Positions 13,602 to 24,092 of a stretch of 64,000 nt of DNA are shown piece by piece. The DNA lies in assembly GCA_002914845.1 (NCBI GenBank), contig JXTC01000161.1, positions 324,782-388,781 on the forward strand. The letters run 5' to 3'. Each line of letters opens with the position of its first letter. Within the stretch, counting starts at the first letter, position 1. The translations under genes and the position numbers were made by a program. The DNA comes from Trema orientale. Its lineage: Eukaryota; Streptophyta; Magnoliopsida; Rosales; Cannabaceae. Below the pieces are notes generated by a model, which worked only from the letters and a program-made list of their open reading frames with translations, was not told the DNA's origin and did no database searches.

Positions 13602-14427
13602 TGATGCAAATGAAGGTATGGTTACAAAAGAGCCAATTCAATTTCCAATTGGACCAGTTACAAGACCACGTGCAAAGAAATTCTAAAATACATTCAATAG
13701 GCTGATTCAAAGCATTTGGACTGAGATAAATTCTTGGAGGCCCAAGGATGATGTTATACGTGGTCCACAAAGTTGGATTTCTATTATTCAAGCTTTGGAA
13801 TAATCTAGAAAAGACTCTCAAAAGAGGATTGCTCAAGGGTGTGTGAATTACAAGTTAGTTTCCTAATTTGGGTAACTTACTCGATTTTGACTCATCAAGG
13901 AGAATGGCTAGTAGTAATTAAATAAATTATCTTTCTTATTTATTTATTAAGTTTTATTGTTGAGTTGTAAGGCTTGCATGCCAATTATGATACTTTCTTT
14001 TTTTATTGTGAAATACGCGTATTTAGGGTAACTATAGCAAATCAATTCTCAGAATTGAATTAGGTTATTTTAGTTTCCTTTTCTTATTTTGGGCAGCTTC
14101 TTAGATATTTTTTAGCTACCAATTTTGTGCTCCTTGTGTGTATAAATAGTCATTAGCTTAATGAAAAGATCAGATACAATTCATTAAAATTGAGAGCAAT
14201 TTCTCTTTGGTTCTTTGAGAACTTATTCGAACTTATCAAATTTCTCTGTGGTGTTCATCCCTTGACTTATCAATCGAGTTTTCCATCTTTGATTATGGCA
14301 TCTTCCTTTATACCAAGGTTCACATCTCTTGTGTTGGGTTGAGATTTTCCATCCAAATTTGACTGTGGAACGGTCCTAAGCATCTTTCTTATTCGCGTTT
14401 CGTCACAAGTTGGCGGGATTCGTATCA
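13602..14427 (+). repeat. 3' LTR of the Ty3/gypsy fossil
   Basis: Direct copy of 9476-10309, starting TGATGCAAATGAA just after a purine tract and ending in TATCA before the second CTAGG. The first part also forms the end of the pol reading frame, a known overlap in CRM-like chromoviruses. Confidence 0.88.
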
Positions 14428-15900
14428 CTAGGTCTTTCACCTAACATTGTAGCAATTCGGCAGTGATCTAAACTACTATGATGTAATAATGGAACTCAAG
14501 TATGTGATTCTATGGTATATAAATCATATAACAATTCACAACAAGCATGCATCCATGAATCAAATCATGCTTTAAAATCTCACTTGGTATTATCCTGAGA
14601 TTTACTGTACCATGGGTTGAACACCGATGTTTTATCCTATAATCACAATGTAATAATAAGTATAAAAATCTACACAGTCTAATCCCAGTATAATCCAACA
14701 TGTTTCAACAATTTATCAATCATCGTAAAATTTACGATTTTTTATAAATAAATTTTTAACGCAATTATAAATCAAACAAGTATAAAACAAGATAGTTGAA
14801 CCCCTACCTTAATATAGTAGCTGTACCAAGCTAACAACGCTCGAAGAAACTCCCATTGATCACTTGGGTGTTCGAACGGTCATTTCGAGATCCCAATAAG
14901 TTCACTTGTGACTTTTCCATCGGAGCCTCAGATTGAGAAAAGGAGGCTACCACTGAATTCAGAGCACCCAAATATGCTAGATTAGACATATAATTTGTCA
15001 AAAATAAGTCCCCATGCGGGACCAGCATATGGCACGCAAAATGGTATAATTTACGAGCCACGAAATTCTAATTTTCGTTCCACTTCAAAACATAGTGATA
15101 GTTTATATCAAAATTAATCTCTCAATCTCACTGAGTCCAAATTCGAAATCGGAATTCAGTTTCGAAGTCCTGAGCATTAATTAAGCTCATAAATCCAAAA
15201 ATTTACATAAATACCACTTTTAGAAATATTTAGAAAAATATCATCTTTTTCTATTTGAAAATTACCGCACTTTTGGATATTATTTTTACTTATACTAACC
15301 GTAATAATTCATTATTTTTAATCTTTTTTTACCTTATAGAATTATCTCGGATAAAATAATTACTTAATGATATAATTATAAAAATATCACTTTTTTACAA
15401 ACTTTGGTAAAACGGCCAAAATAGTGAAAATTTTACCGTTAACGAGTTAACGAACAAAAGTAGTCGGAAAATGACGGCGACGATGAGGCAAATCCAACGG
15501 TACTAGAGGTGAGTCAAACGGAGGTCTGACGAAGCTCCGGTGGCCACAAAACTGTGCGGCAGGTGGAAACTTCAGCAGCTCTTGATGGCAGCGTCCGGTG
15601 GAGAAACATGATGGCGATGGTGGGTTTTGAGATCGTCGGCAACTTCTCCGTCGTGCGGGCAGGCGTGTCTGGCCGGTGGAGGCTTCGTGCGGCAGCGACA
15701 GAGTTCGATTCCTCCCTCTCTTTCTTGGGTCCTTCAACGAAGAAGATGAAGTTTTTGAGGCTCTTTTATGTAATTTCATATAACTGTAGCGCTTTAATTT
15801 AAAATTCCAGATATTTTTAATAAATTAATCAAGAAAATACTTATTTATAGGTTTGCCATTGGGTATAAATTTTCTAATTTACTCTTTCTAGAAATAGGCT
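14428..15900. repeat. Right part of the older unclassified repeat
   Basis: Continues the repeat broken at 9475. The stretch around 14950-15060 resembles 53560-53690 (shared GACATATAATTTG), and 15290-15480 resembles 27720-27870 (shared ACCGTAAT.ATTCAT and ATAATTAC). These similarities identify a dispersed family with a GC-rich end segment (15470-15740) followed by an AT-rich tail. The open frames in the GC-rich segment are on both strands and look compositional. No coding domain is recognised. Confidence 0.55.
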
Positions 15901-15950
15901 TTTACAAATGTAATATTATTAAAATGGTAAAATAGGGACACCAAAATCTG

Positions 15951-16916
15951 ACATAAAAAACTTACATAATTGATGTGATATTATTTTTAGCCACGTAACT
16001 TTAAGTGGTATAGTCCCACTTAGGAATAAGGAGTGGTAAGAAATGCATGTCACATCATGTAGTATAAATTTTTTGTGTAAGATTTTAGCGTCTCTATCAT
16101 TCTCTTATTAACAAAATATGAAATATAATGGTGGAGTCCATAAAAAAGCACTAGACTAGATTTAGCACTTCTTATTTGGTTGTTTCTTTTTCATTCTCAT
16201 GTCTCAATTAAAGAAGGGGTTAAGAGGACAAGTGGGGGCCGTTGCACCCTTAAATTATTTTTGCCCCCCTAAAATTTTGTCATTTATACATCAGTACTAT
16301 TTGAGATTTTATTTTCTACTTTGGCTCCCTTTGAGATTTTATTTATAATTTTGTCTTTACTTTAATATATGAGATCTTATTACCACTGCCCCTTTATTTT
16401 TCTTTTTTATTTCATAGTTTAATATAAGATTTTATTTTACTTTGGCCCTATTGAGATTTTTATTTCCAAATTTATCCTTAAATAAGATGTCAATTATCAC
16501 TCTCCTTCCTCCCCTCTCCCCCTCTTCCAACTTAAGACTCACTTGATTTTTAATTTTTATTTTCTATTCAATTTTTTGAACTAAAATTGAAAGGATGAAA
16601 TTGCGATTGGAGAAAATTCTCCTTGTTTTCAATGACTCTAACTTTATAGGCTAATTAATATAAATATATACATATATATATAATTGCAATCTGTATTGTA
16701 TCCTTTGTACTTATCCTTTTTAATAAAAACATTGATTAGTTTGTATTTTGTATATATATGAAGATTTCATAAATTTGGCAATTTTATTTTTAATAATGTA
16801 ACAACGAGATTATTATGTAGTGCTTTTAAAATATGAAAATTTGCCAAAAGCATAATCTATTATCATTTGAAATCATTTATAAAATTCAAATAGTTTTTAT
16901 TTGTGCTATTATTGTA
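15951..16916. other. Intergenic DNA with a possible hAT-like element
   Basis: No gene. The text around 16220-16300 (TTGCCCCCCTAAAATTTTG) together with 17306-17332 (AGCTCCGCCACTAG) resembles plant hAT elements whose ends read CAGTGGCGGAGC. If so, the 355-bp MITE at 16917 lies inside it. A segment at about 16128-16175 (GGTGGAGTCCATAAAAA) recurs at about 17398-17446 as a direct repeat. Confidence 0.35.
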
Positions 16917-17271
16917 GGGATAACTGCAAAAAAATACCCTGAAGTTTGGGTGTTCTGCAATTTAAACTCTGAAGTTTGGATTCTGCAAAATAATACCCTG
17001 AGATTAAGAAATTCTGAAAATTAATACCCTGGACAGATTTTTTGACCAATTTTAGGAACGAAAAATCAATAATATCCTCAATTAAAACTAGATTAATCTA
17101 TATTATTCATCTTAATTTTGAGGATATTATTGTATTTTATCAGTTAAAAATCAACACAGGGTATTAATTTTCAGAAATTCGCAATCTCAGGGTATTATTT
17201 TGCAGAATCCAAATTTTAGGTTTTAAATTGCAGAACATCCAAACATGAGGGTATTTTTTTGTAATTATTCC
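16917..17271. mobile_element. 355-bp inverted-repeat MITE (Mutator-like), copy 1
   Basis: The two halves are inverted copies over at least 130 bp, with ends GGGATAACTGCAAAAAAATA and the matching GGAATAATTACAAAAAAATA on the other strand. It is flanked by a perfect 9-bp target duplication ATTATTGTA (16908-16916 and 17272-17280), typical of Mutator-like elements. There is no coding capacity. A second copy lies at 19610-19964. Confidence 0.9.
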
Positions 17272-17280
17272 ATTATTGTA

Positions 17281-18212
17281 TTGAAAATATTTATCTTCGC
17301 CCGGCTAAAGAAAAGTTCTAGCTCCGCCACTAGTCCCAATATTTAACACGTGGACTTTATCATACTTTATAATATTATTAAAATATAATATACCTTGGTG
17401 GAGTCCATAAAAAGGCATGGGAACAGATTTAGCACTCATCATTTAATCAAAAGCGAAAATTAATGGTGAATTTTTTTTCAGTCACTTTTTTTCAAGCAAA
17501 ACTGAAAATAACTATAATAACAATTAAGGATTTAAAAGTGAGGTTATAAAATCAGGGTGAGAATGAGATCCGCTATTAGTGAGTGACACACACTTGGTTC
17601 AATTGGATATTATTATATCATTTGATGCAAATAGTCAAATGTATTATGTAGTACTAGAAACAATAAATTTGCTTTACCGTTGTAATTAATAATATTCATT
17701 TATAGGGAGAGAGAGAAAAAGAGAGAGAGAGAAAAAGAGAGAGAGAGAGAAAAAGAGAGAGAGGAGAGAGACGTAATCGATTGCTTGACTTGAATAATAT
17801 GAACAAACCGGGTAAATGGCTTAAGAGAGAAATAATCGAGTTGGCCATTCCACTTTAGCAAATATCAATTTGTTCTGGTGCCGTACACGAGTCTACATAC
17901 TAAATAGCATGTTGCCGTCCTGGACAGTCAATGTGGAAACCTTACCTCCTTTGCCGAATGAGAATTTGACAACTCAGGTTGTAAAGCTTGACTAGTTGAC
18001 TTTGATGTACATACTTGAATTGTTTTTTCTAGCCAAAAGTAAAATGAGAAAAAAAAAAGAAAAAACAGAAGAAAAAAGAGATCACATTGACTCGTCATAG
18101 AGTAATTTCAGAGTAGTAGTTCTGATTTCTGTAAGACGAGACCAAATAAATGTTTACAAGACAAATACCATTGACTCTGCCATCTCTTAATGCAGTGAAT
18201 TGACCAGAGACC
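17281..18212. other. Intergenic DNA with a GA-rich satellite
   Basis: No gene. A composite tract at 17706-17770 alternates GA runs with AAAAA blocks. The rest is AT-rich. Confidence 0.5.
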
Positions 18213-18221
18213 GTGGCAAAA

Positions 18222-18395
18222 GAATAATGCTACAGGCACCAGTGGTGTTCAGCACCATAGTGATGTGTGTCAGTTTGTCATTGGCTAATCATAATTATAA
18301 TTTAAGTGGGATTTAGTTTATTAATTAAATCATCTAGTGACAAACAGACATGTCACTGTGGTATTGGGCACCACTGGTGCCCCATAGCATTGTTC
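18222..18395. mobile_element. 174-bp MITE with 9-bp target duplication, family B copy 1
   Basis: The ends read GAATAATGCTACAGGCACC and, on the other strand, GAACAATGCTATGGGGCACC. The target duplication GTGGCAAAA is exact (18213-18221 and 18396-18404), which points to a Mutator-like MITE. A second copy lies at 55654-55836. Confidence 0.88.
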
Positions 18396-18404
18396 GTGGC
18401 AAAA

Positions 18405-19599
18405 TCTAGTGACCAAAACGACGCGGCGTTTCATACAATTGTATATACCATATCTTTATTAAATGGCATTTGGCCAATTAAGATGGAGAAAGTACATGAT
18501 GAATTGATTTAGTGGCAGCTTCGCTCGGACTGCCATCTGTTTGATAAAATTCCCTTAGGTTTCGCCATCTTCTTCGGTTTCAACTTTCAAAAGGGTTTTT
18601 CTAGTTTGAAGACTTTTTTTTGACTTCCCTTGTATGATCACGTGAAGAACTATAATACACTTTTTATGGGATAATACCAAAATCTCTCTATTAATATGTC
18701 TAATTAAACGGTGGCTGGCAGAGCCACATGCCGGATACTCGGCTAGGTTGCATTTCAACTTTTGGTTTCTAGCTTTCTTAGGTATAAATCAAAAATAAAA
18801 ACAAAATAAAATACCGTTCCCTAAAATTCTAAATTCATAGACATACTAAAATTTGAAATTTATCAACATGCTTCCCTAATGTTTATACTGTTGTATATTA
18901 AATTGATTTGAGAATCCTAATTAGTAAAATAAAATAATAAAGAAACGAAGAAACATCGTTGTCTTGCTCTGTCAGAATTCCTAATGTATGTGTGGTAGTG
19001 AGAAATGAATCTTGCACTATTATGAAACCTAGTAAATTTGTAAAGATAAAATGCATTGTTGTGCGTGCACCAAAAAATGGTTAATACAAAAGCTGATAAG
19101 GTATACCCATTAACTTGTCGATATCTGAGATTAATTTTAACTATTGGTGCTGCGATAAGGGGAAAAAGCTTTTTCTGCTATAAACGTTGCGAGGAATCGA
19201 TTACCTAATTGAGCAAGTAAGACAAATAGATGAATGGAAGTTTGTTTGTATCTATTCAAAATTAAATTTTTTGTATTCATAATCAAATAATTATTAAACT
19301 ATTATGTAGTGATTTCGAAATTTGAAAACTCGTCGGGTGTAATTGCAACATACGTATAAATTTGTTTAAAGCAAATATTTTGTACAATTTTTATATTTTT
19401 TATTTTGTTCAAAAATTTTGTTTTTGCCCCTGAATCAAGTTCTTAGCCCCATTACTGTGAAAACCACATTTAATCGTTTATTATGGGGAAAAAAATATAT
19501 CTCCTCTATTTGATAAAAGGCAAAAAGTATACCGTTCTTTTTTTCCTTTTTTTTTTTTTTTTAAGAAAAAGATAATGGGGAAACAAGAGTATTTGGTAA
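18405..19599. other. Intergenic DNA, nothing recognised
   Basis: AT-rich sequence with no supported gene. Short open frames lack coding character. Confidence 0.5.
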
Positions 19600-19609
19600 T
19601 ATTTCTTTG

Positions 19610-19964
19610 GAGATAATTGCAAAAAAATACCCTTACGTTTGGATGTTCTGCAATTTAAACCTTGAAGTTTGGATTCCGCGAAATAATACCCTGAGATTAC
19701 GAATTTCTGAAAATTAATACACTGTGTTGATTTTTAACTGATAAAATACAATAATATCCTCAAAATTAAGATGAATAATATGGATTAATCTAGTTTTAAT
19801 AGAGGATATTATTATTTTTTCGTTCCTAAAATTGGTCAAAAAATCTGTCCAGGATATTAATTTTCAGAAATTCTTAATCTCAGGGTATTATTTTGCAGAA
19901 TCCAAACTTCAGGGTTTAAATTGCAGAACACCCAAACTGTAGGATATTTTTTTATAATTATCCC
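19610..19964. mobile_element. 355-bp inverted-repeat MITE, copy 2
   Basis: Same family and same length as 16917-17271. Its middle reads in the opposite orientation, so the two copies are inverted relative to each other. The flanks TATTTCTTTG (19600-19609) and TATTTATTTG (19965-19974) form a 10-bp target duplication with one mismatch. Confidence 0.88.
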
Positions 19965-20334
19965 TATTTATTTGAAATGTTTAAGGGTATTTGAGATATT
20001 TCAAGTTAGAGGTTTGACCGAAAAGAAAACACAATATGGTATTATTATTATTATTTTTTTCATGTATTATAAAACTGATGGATATATTTAGATTTTCTAC
20101 TAACAGAGAGTTAAATGTGTTTTTTTTTTTCTTGAGGAAGAGTTAAATGTGCATTTAACCATTATAAAAGTGATGTTTTTGGTATTATTTCAAATTATAT
20201 TCATGATTTTGTTTTCCCCAGTTCTAATTAAGATATTGATATTGCTGAAAAATAAAATAAAAAAAGCCTCTTTTAAGATTAAAAAGATAAAATAAATGAG
20301 TGAGGAAGCACCTTTCGTTTATAACATTGTAAAA

Positions 20335-20660
20335 GGAATAATATCACTTTATATATCTTGTATTTTGATATTTTATTCAGTTCGTTCCTTGTATTTTAGT
20401 TATTATTAACATTGATTTTTAGATTTAAAATATGTTACAAATTTATACCCTAACACCAATTTAGAGCAGTTAATTAACTAAGATAATTTAATAAACTTAT
20501 TCTCGGATAAATTTTTATATAGTATATTTTCAATTTTTTAAACAGAATCTTAGTAAATTAACTGCTCTAAATTAGTATTAGGGTATAAACTTGTACCAGA
20601 TTTTAAATCTAAAGGTTGAACAAAATATCAAATTACAAAATATAAAAATGATATTATCCC
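20335..20660. mobile_element. 326-bp inverted-repeat MITE, family C
   Basis: Long terminal inverted repeats of well over 100 bp start GGAATAATATCAC on the left and GGGATAATATCAT on the other strand from the right. The exact 9-bp duplication ATTGTAAAA (20326-20334 and 20661-20669) marks a Mutator-like insertion. Confidence 0.87.
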
Positions 20661-21329
20661 ATTGTAAAATCATACTCTATCAATGTACCTAATTATACAA
20701 TACTTTTACATGGAATATCTTAATGTCAATCTGAAGTATTACTTTCTAGCTCTAGTGCTCTACATGCTATATTGAATGCACTGGTCGAAAGAGAGTAAGA
20801 AAAGGGAATACCGGGAAAAATAAAGCTCTAATACTCACTATAGACATAGACTTTCTTTCTTTAGGTATTAACTGAGAATATAAAAGTGATTAAAACAGTG
20901 ATTGGCCAAATGTGTTTATCAAAGGAAAATTTAATTTATTATGTTACGCGTGCATCACAATGAGGTTTAGTATTTGTTTTGTAATTGAGTGTCATATCAT
21001 GCTTCTTATTGGGGTTCATGAACATACATTGAATAAAATTTCAATTTTGAGTTTTGATAAGATTATTAGGATTACGCTATAGATACTGTCTTTATTGTTT
21101 TCCTTCTTCTAGTTTCTAGGATATCTATCTAGTTATTGTGATTCGATACTTGGATCATTAGATTTTTAAATGACTACAATCTAGAGGGAGAGCAATTTAA
21201 TTTGATGAGTTAAGAGTAGTTAAGACCTTCTGTTTGGGTAATGGTTTGCTTAGTTAAGAAATATCATATCCATCAGTTAATTATCAGTTGAGCGCCTATT
21301 TTTTTTTTCCTCCTTTCAAATGATGGGGA

Positions 21330-21900
21330 TGGGACTCTTTTGAGGAATCTTGGTGTCCAAAGTCTAAATTTGTGCTGGATTTTGCCTCATTCTGGTTGTA
21401 TTAAAGTACATGTTGATGATGTGTCCTTTTTAGGCCTTATAAGTGGAGCTTTGTGGTGGTATTTACAGAATGCATTATTGTATTGTTAAAAGTTGTTTTA
21501 GATTATTTCTCCTAGATTGTTTTGCGTATGATGCAATTATAGAAAATTGATTTGATTTTGAGTTTGCTCTAAGAAGTATTTGGTGTTTTATAGAAAATGA
21601 TTTGATGAGTATGGAGTTTCTTTGCTCTCGTCTAGTTCTAGGTAGTAAAATTTATTGATTAGTTGGCTTAATATCACACGTATATAGAGAAGGAATTTTT
21701 GTAGAGCATATACGCTTGATTCTTTAGCATATGTTCCCAAGGATAGATTATGGTAAATACTGTATTTGGTTCCTTATTTTACATTTGATTAACAAGGACT
21801 GTTCGAAGAAGTACTTTTGTATGGGTTTTGTTGTCTGTTTGATAAATTGTTTTTGTTTTTTTAATTTTCTTTATTCTTTTTATACAAGTCTCTTTTGAAG
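21330..21900 (+). mobile_element. Old LINE (L1-type) RNase H remnant
   Basis: The plus-strand translation keeps the order of a plant LINE RNase H domain. It shows a start like LCWILPHSGCIKVHVDD (compare the family's W..P..GWIKVN.DG), then a degraded middle with an IENDLMS-like match to the family's ESDS segment, then GLISHVYREG followed by LAYV (compare SHI.REGN..AD.LA). Stops and frameshifts are scattered throughout, so it is a long-dead piece. The 5' part and the reverse transcriptase are not seen. Ends are approximate and no target duplication was found. Confidence 0.6.
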
Positions 21901-22966
21901 TGTATTCATGATGGAGATTGGACATTAAAAGTGAGTCTGATGACATTTTATATGAATGGTTGGTTTATAGCTTGTATTTTTTGTTTTTCTGAAATGTTTA
22001 TAACTTGTATTTGTTATCAATGAATTTAAGAATTATTAATAGTGATTAACAATAATTTATTCCACATCAATTCTAGCTAAAAACCAATTACTCATGCAAA
22101 ATTTCCAATTTCAACAATTTTATTTTCCAAGACGAGCCCCTCCCCGGCTTCCCCCCCCCCAAAAAAAACATTTATTACCTTTTTATTTGGGTATAGAATA
22201 AAAATCTACACCATAAGCATTGTAAATGGCAACAAATTTATCCTCTCTCGTACATTTCTAATGTGATAGTTTTTACTATATCAATCGAAGAAAAAAGAAA
22301 AACAATAAGGAATAATTATCAAATTTATCTCTTTGGTCATGTTTATGAGGATAAATTTTGTTTTTTTTAATTGATCATCAAAATCATGCTAAATATGGTG
22401 ATCATTTACAAATCTAAAGTCCTTTTATAAATCTTTTAAAGGTATTCAAACCTTAAACTTCAAGATTAGAAACGAGTGTAGGGAACAATTATGCTAAGAA
22501 CCTCAAAAAAAAAAAAAAAAATCTCGAAAGATAAATGTAAATTAAAAAGTAAACTTGAAAAAAAAAAGAAAAAAAAACAATGTGAGATGCGCATGCATGC
22601 ATGCATAAAAGATGGATGATGAGGATGCATGATGATGTGTCATCCACTCTGTTCATCTTTGCAAGTCGCGTCCCAACAAAAATCGCTCTCTCTCTGAGTA
22701 CACTCTCCTCTGTCCCTTCCTCTCTTTTTTAACATTTCTAGGGTTTTCATTACCCCCAAAACCTGGGCTTTCCAAAGCTTTAGGTCTCAATCCCCTCAAA
22801 CCCAGAAAAACCCATTTCCTCTCACAATTATCTCTTTACATTTTGCTCCTATTTTCCCAAAATTAGCTCCCTATTCACTGAGGGGAACCCCCTTTTCTCA
22901 CTCTTCATCCCTACGCTCTCGCTATCTAAATTCACCTCTCTACTATTTGGGTAGCTCAATCCATTC
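21901..22966 (+). promoter_or_regulatory. Upstream region and 5' UTR of the EBS-like gene
   Basis: AT-rich up to about 22600, then a CT-rich, C-rich leader (22680-22960) typical of plant 5' UTRs, with TCTCTCTCT and pyrimidine runs. A GCATGCATGCATGC block lies at about 22590. No other gene is supported. Confidence 0.45.
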
Positions 22967-23710
22967 ATGGCCAAGACCAAACCTGGAAAAAAGGACCTTG
23001 ACTCTTACACCATCAAGGGCACCAACAAAGTCGTTCGACGTATTTTTCTCTTTCTCCCCTTTTCCCTTAGATAACCTACTTTTCATTTTTCATTTTTTAT
23101 TGTTCCATTGAATTTCACTTTTTTTATTTTTATAAGCCTTATGATGTTTTTATGAAAACCCAATAGAACCCAGGTTTTCGTTTTTTGTAATTCAGGGAAT
23201 CGGTTCATTTTACGATAATTTTGGGGACTGTAAACTTGAATTTTTAGTACTTCTTTCTATTTATTGTAGTTGTTCTGCTTTTGCATCGCATTGATTGGGA
23301 TTTTGTTGAACTGTGGTTGCTTCAGCTGGGGATTGTGTGTTGATGCGACCATCGGACTCTGATAAGCCTCCATACGTAGCCCGTGTAGAGAAGATCGAAG
23401 CCGATCACCGGAACAACGTTAAGGTTCGAGTTCGGTGGTACTATCGGCCCGAGGAGTCGATCGGAGGTAGGAGACAGTTTCATGGGGCGAAGGAGCTTTT
23501 CCTGTCGGACCACTATGATGTGCAGAGTGCTCACACCATAGAAGGGAAGTGTATAGTCCACACATTCAAGAACTACACCAAGCTTGAGAATGTGGGAGCT
23601 GAGGATTACTTTTGTAGGTTCGAGTACAAGGCTGCCACTGGAGGGTTCACCCCGGACCGTGTGGCCGTGTAAGTTGCCCCGGGTTCGATATGTTTTTGGA
23701 TGGCTTTGTG

Positions 23711-23777
<67 letters not shown>

Positions 23778-24061
23778 TAAGTTTCTGATTTCTGGTTATT
23801 GATTTTTGGAGTTCTTTCATTGGTTTGATTGAAGGTATTGTAAATGTGAGATGCCATATAACCCAGACGACCTTATGGTGCAGTGTGAGGGATGCAAGGA
23901 CTGGTAATATATTATTATTCTAATTCTTTTTTACTGAATGATGGCTTGCATTAGAGTTTTCGATATTTGGAGCTCTTTTGATTTGAAATTAGACACCCAA
24001 TCGTGTCTGCATGTGTTCTCTATGCTTGCTCGAATGTCCTATCTAGTGGTTTTCCATTGTG

Positions 24062-24092
<31 letters not shown>

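Larger units (their letters stand above)
9476..14427 (+). mobile_element. Ty3/gypsy LTR retrotransposon fossil (probable chromovirus), broken
   Basis: The element is bounded by two direct LTRs (9476-10309 and 13602-14427) and by the 5-bp target duplication CTAGG on both sides. A primer-binding site like that for initiator tRNA-Met (TTGGTATCAAGAGC) follows the first LTR at 10311, and a purine tract (about 13589-13601) precedes the second. Parts seen in order: gag region from about 11175 with a CCHC zinc knuckle near 12219-12262, a protease-like region about 12440-12730, reverse-transcriptase remnants about 13040-13300, and RNase H about 13380-13570. The pol frame continues into the start of the second LTR, as known for CRM-type chromoviruses. 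At 4.95 kb it is short for the family and is broken, with several breaks. LTR divergence (about 17 differences in the first 205 aligned bases, by eye) suggests an age of a few million years. It is a fossil. Confidence 0.9.

Noticed and set aside
15447-15802. Overlapping long frames on both strands in GC-rich sequence
   Set aside because: They sit in a dispersed repeat, overlap on both strands and show no domain; composition explains them.
23584-23802. 72-codon frame with Ile-Tyr repeats
   Set aside because: It is produced by the TA microsatellite in an intron of the EBS-like gene.
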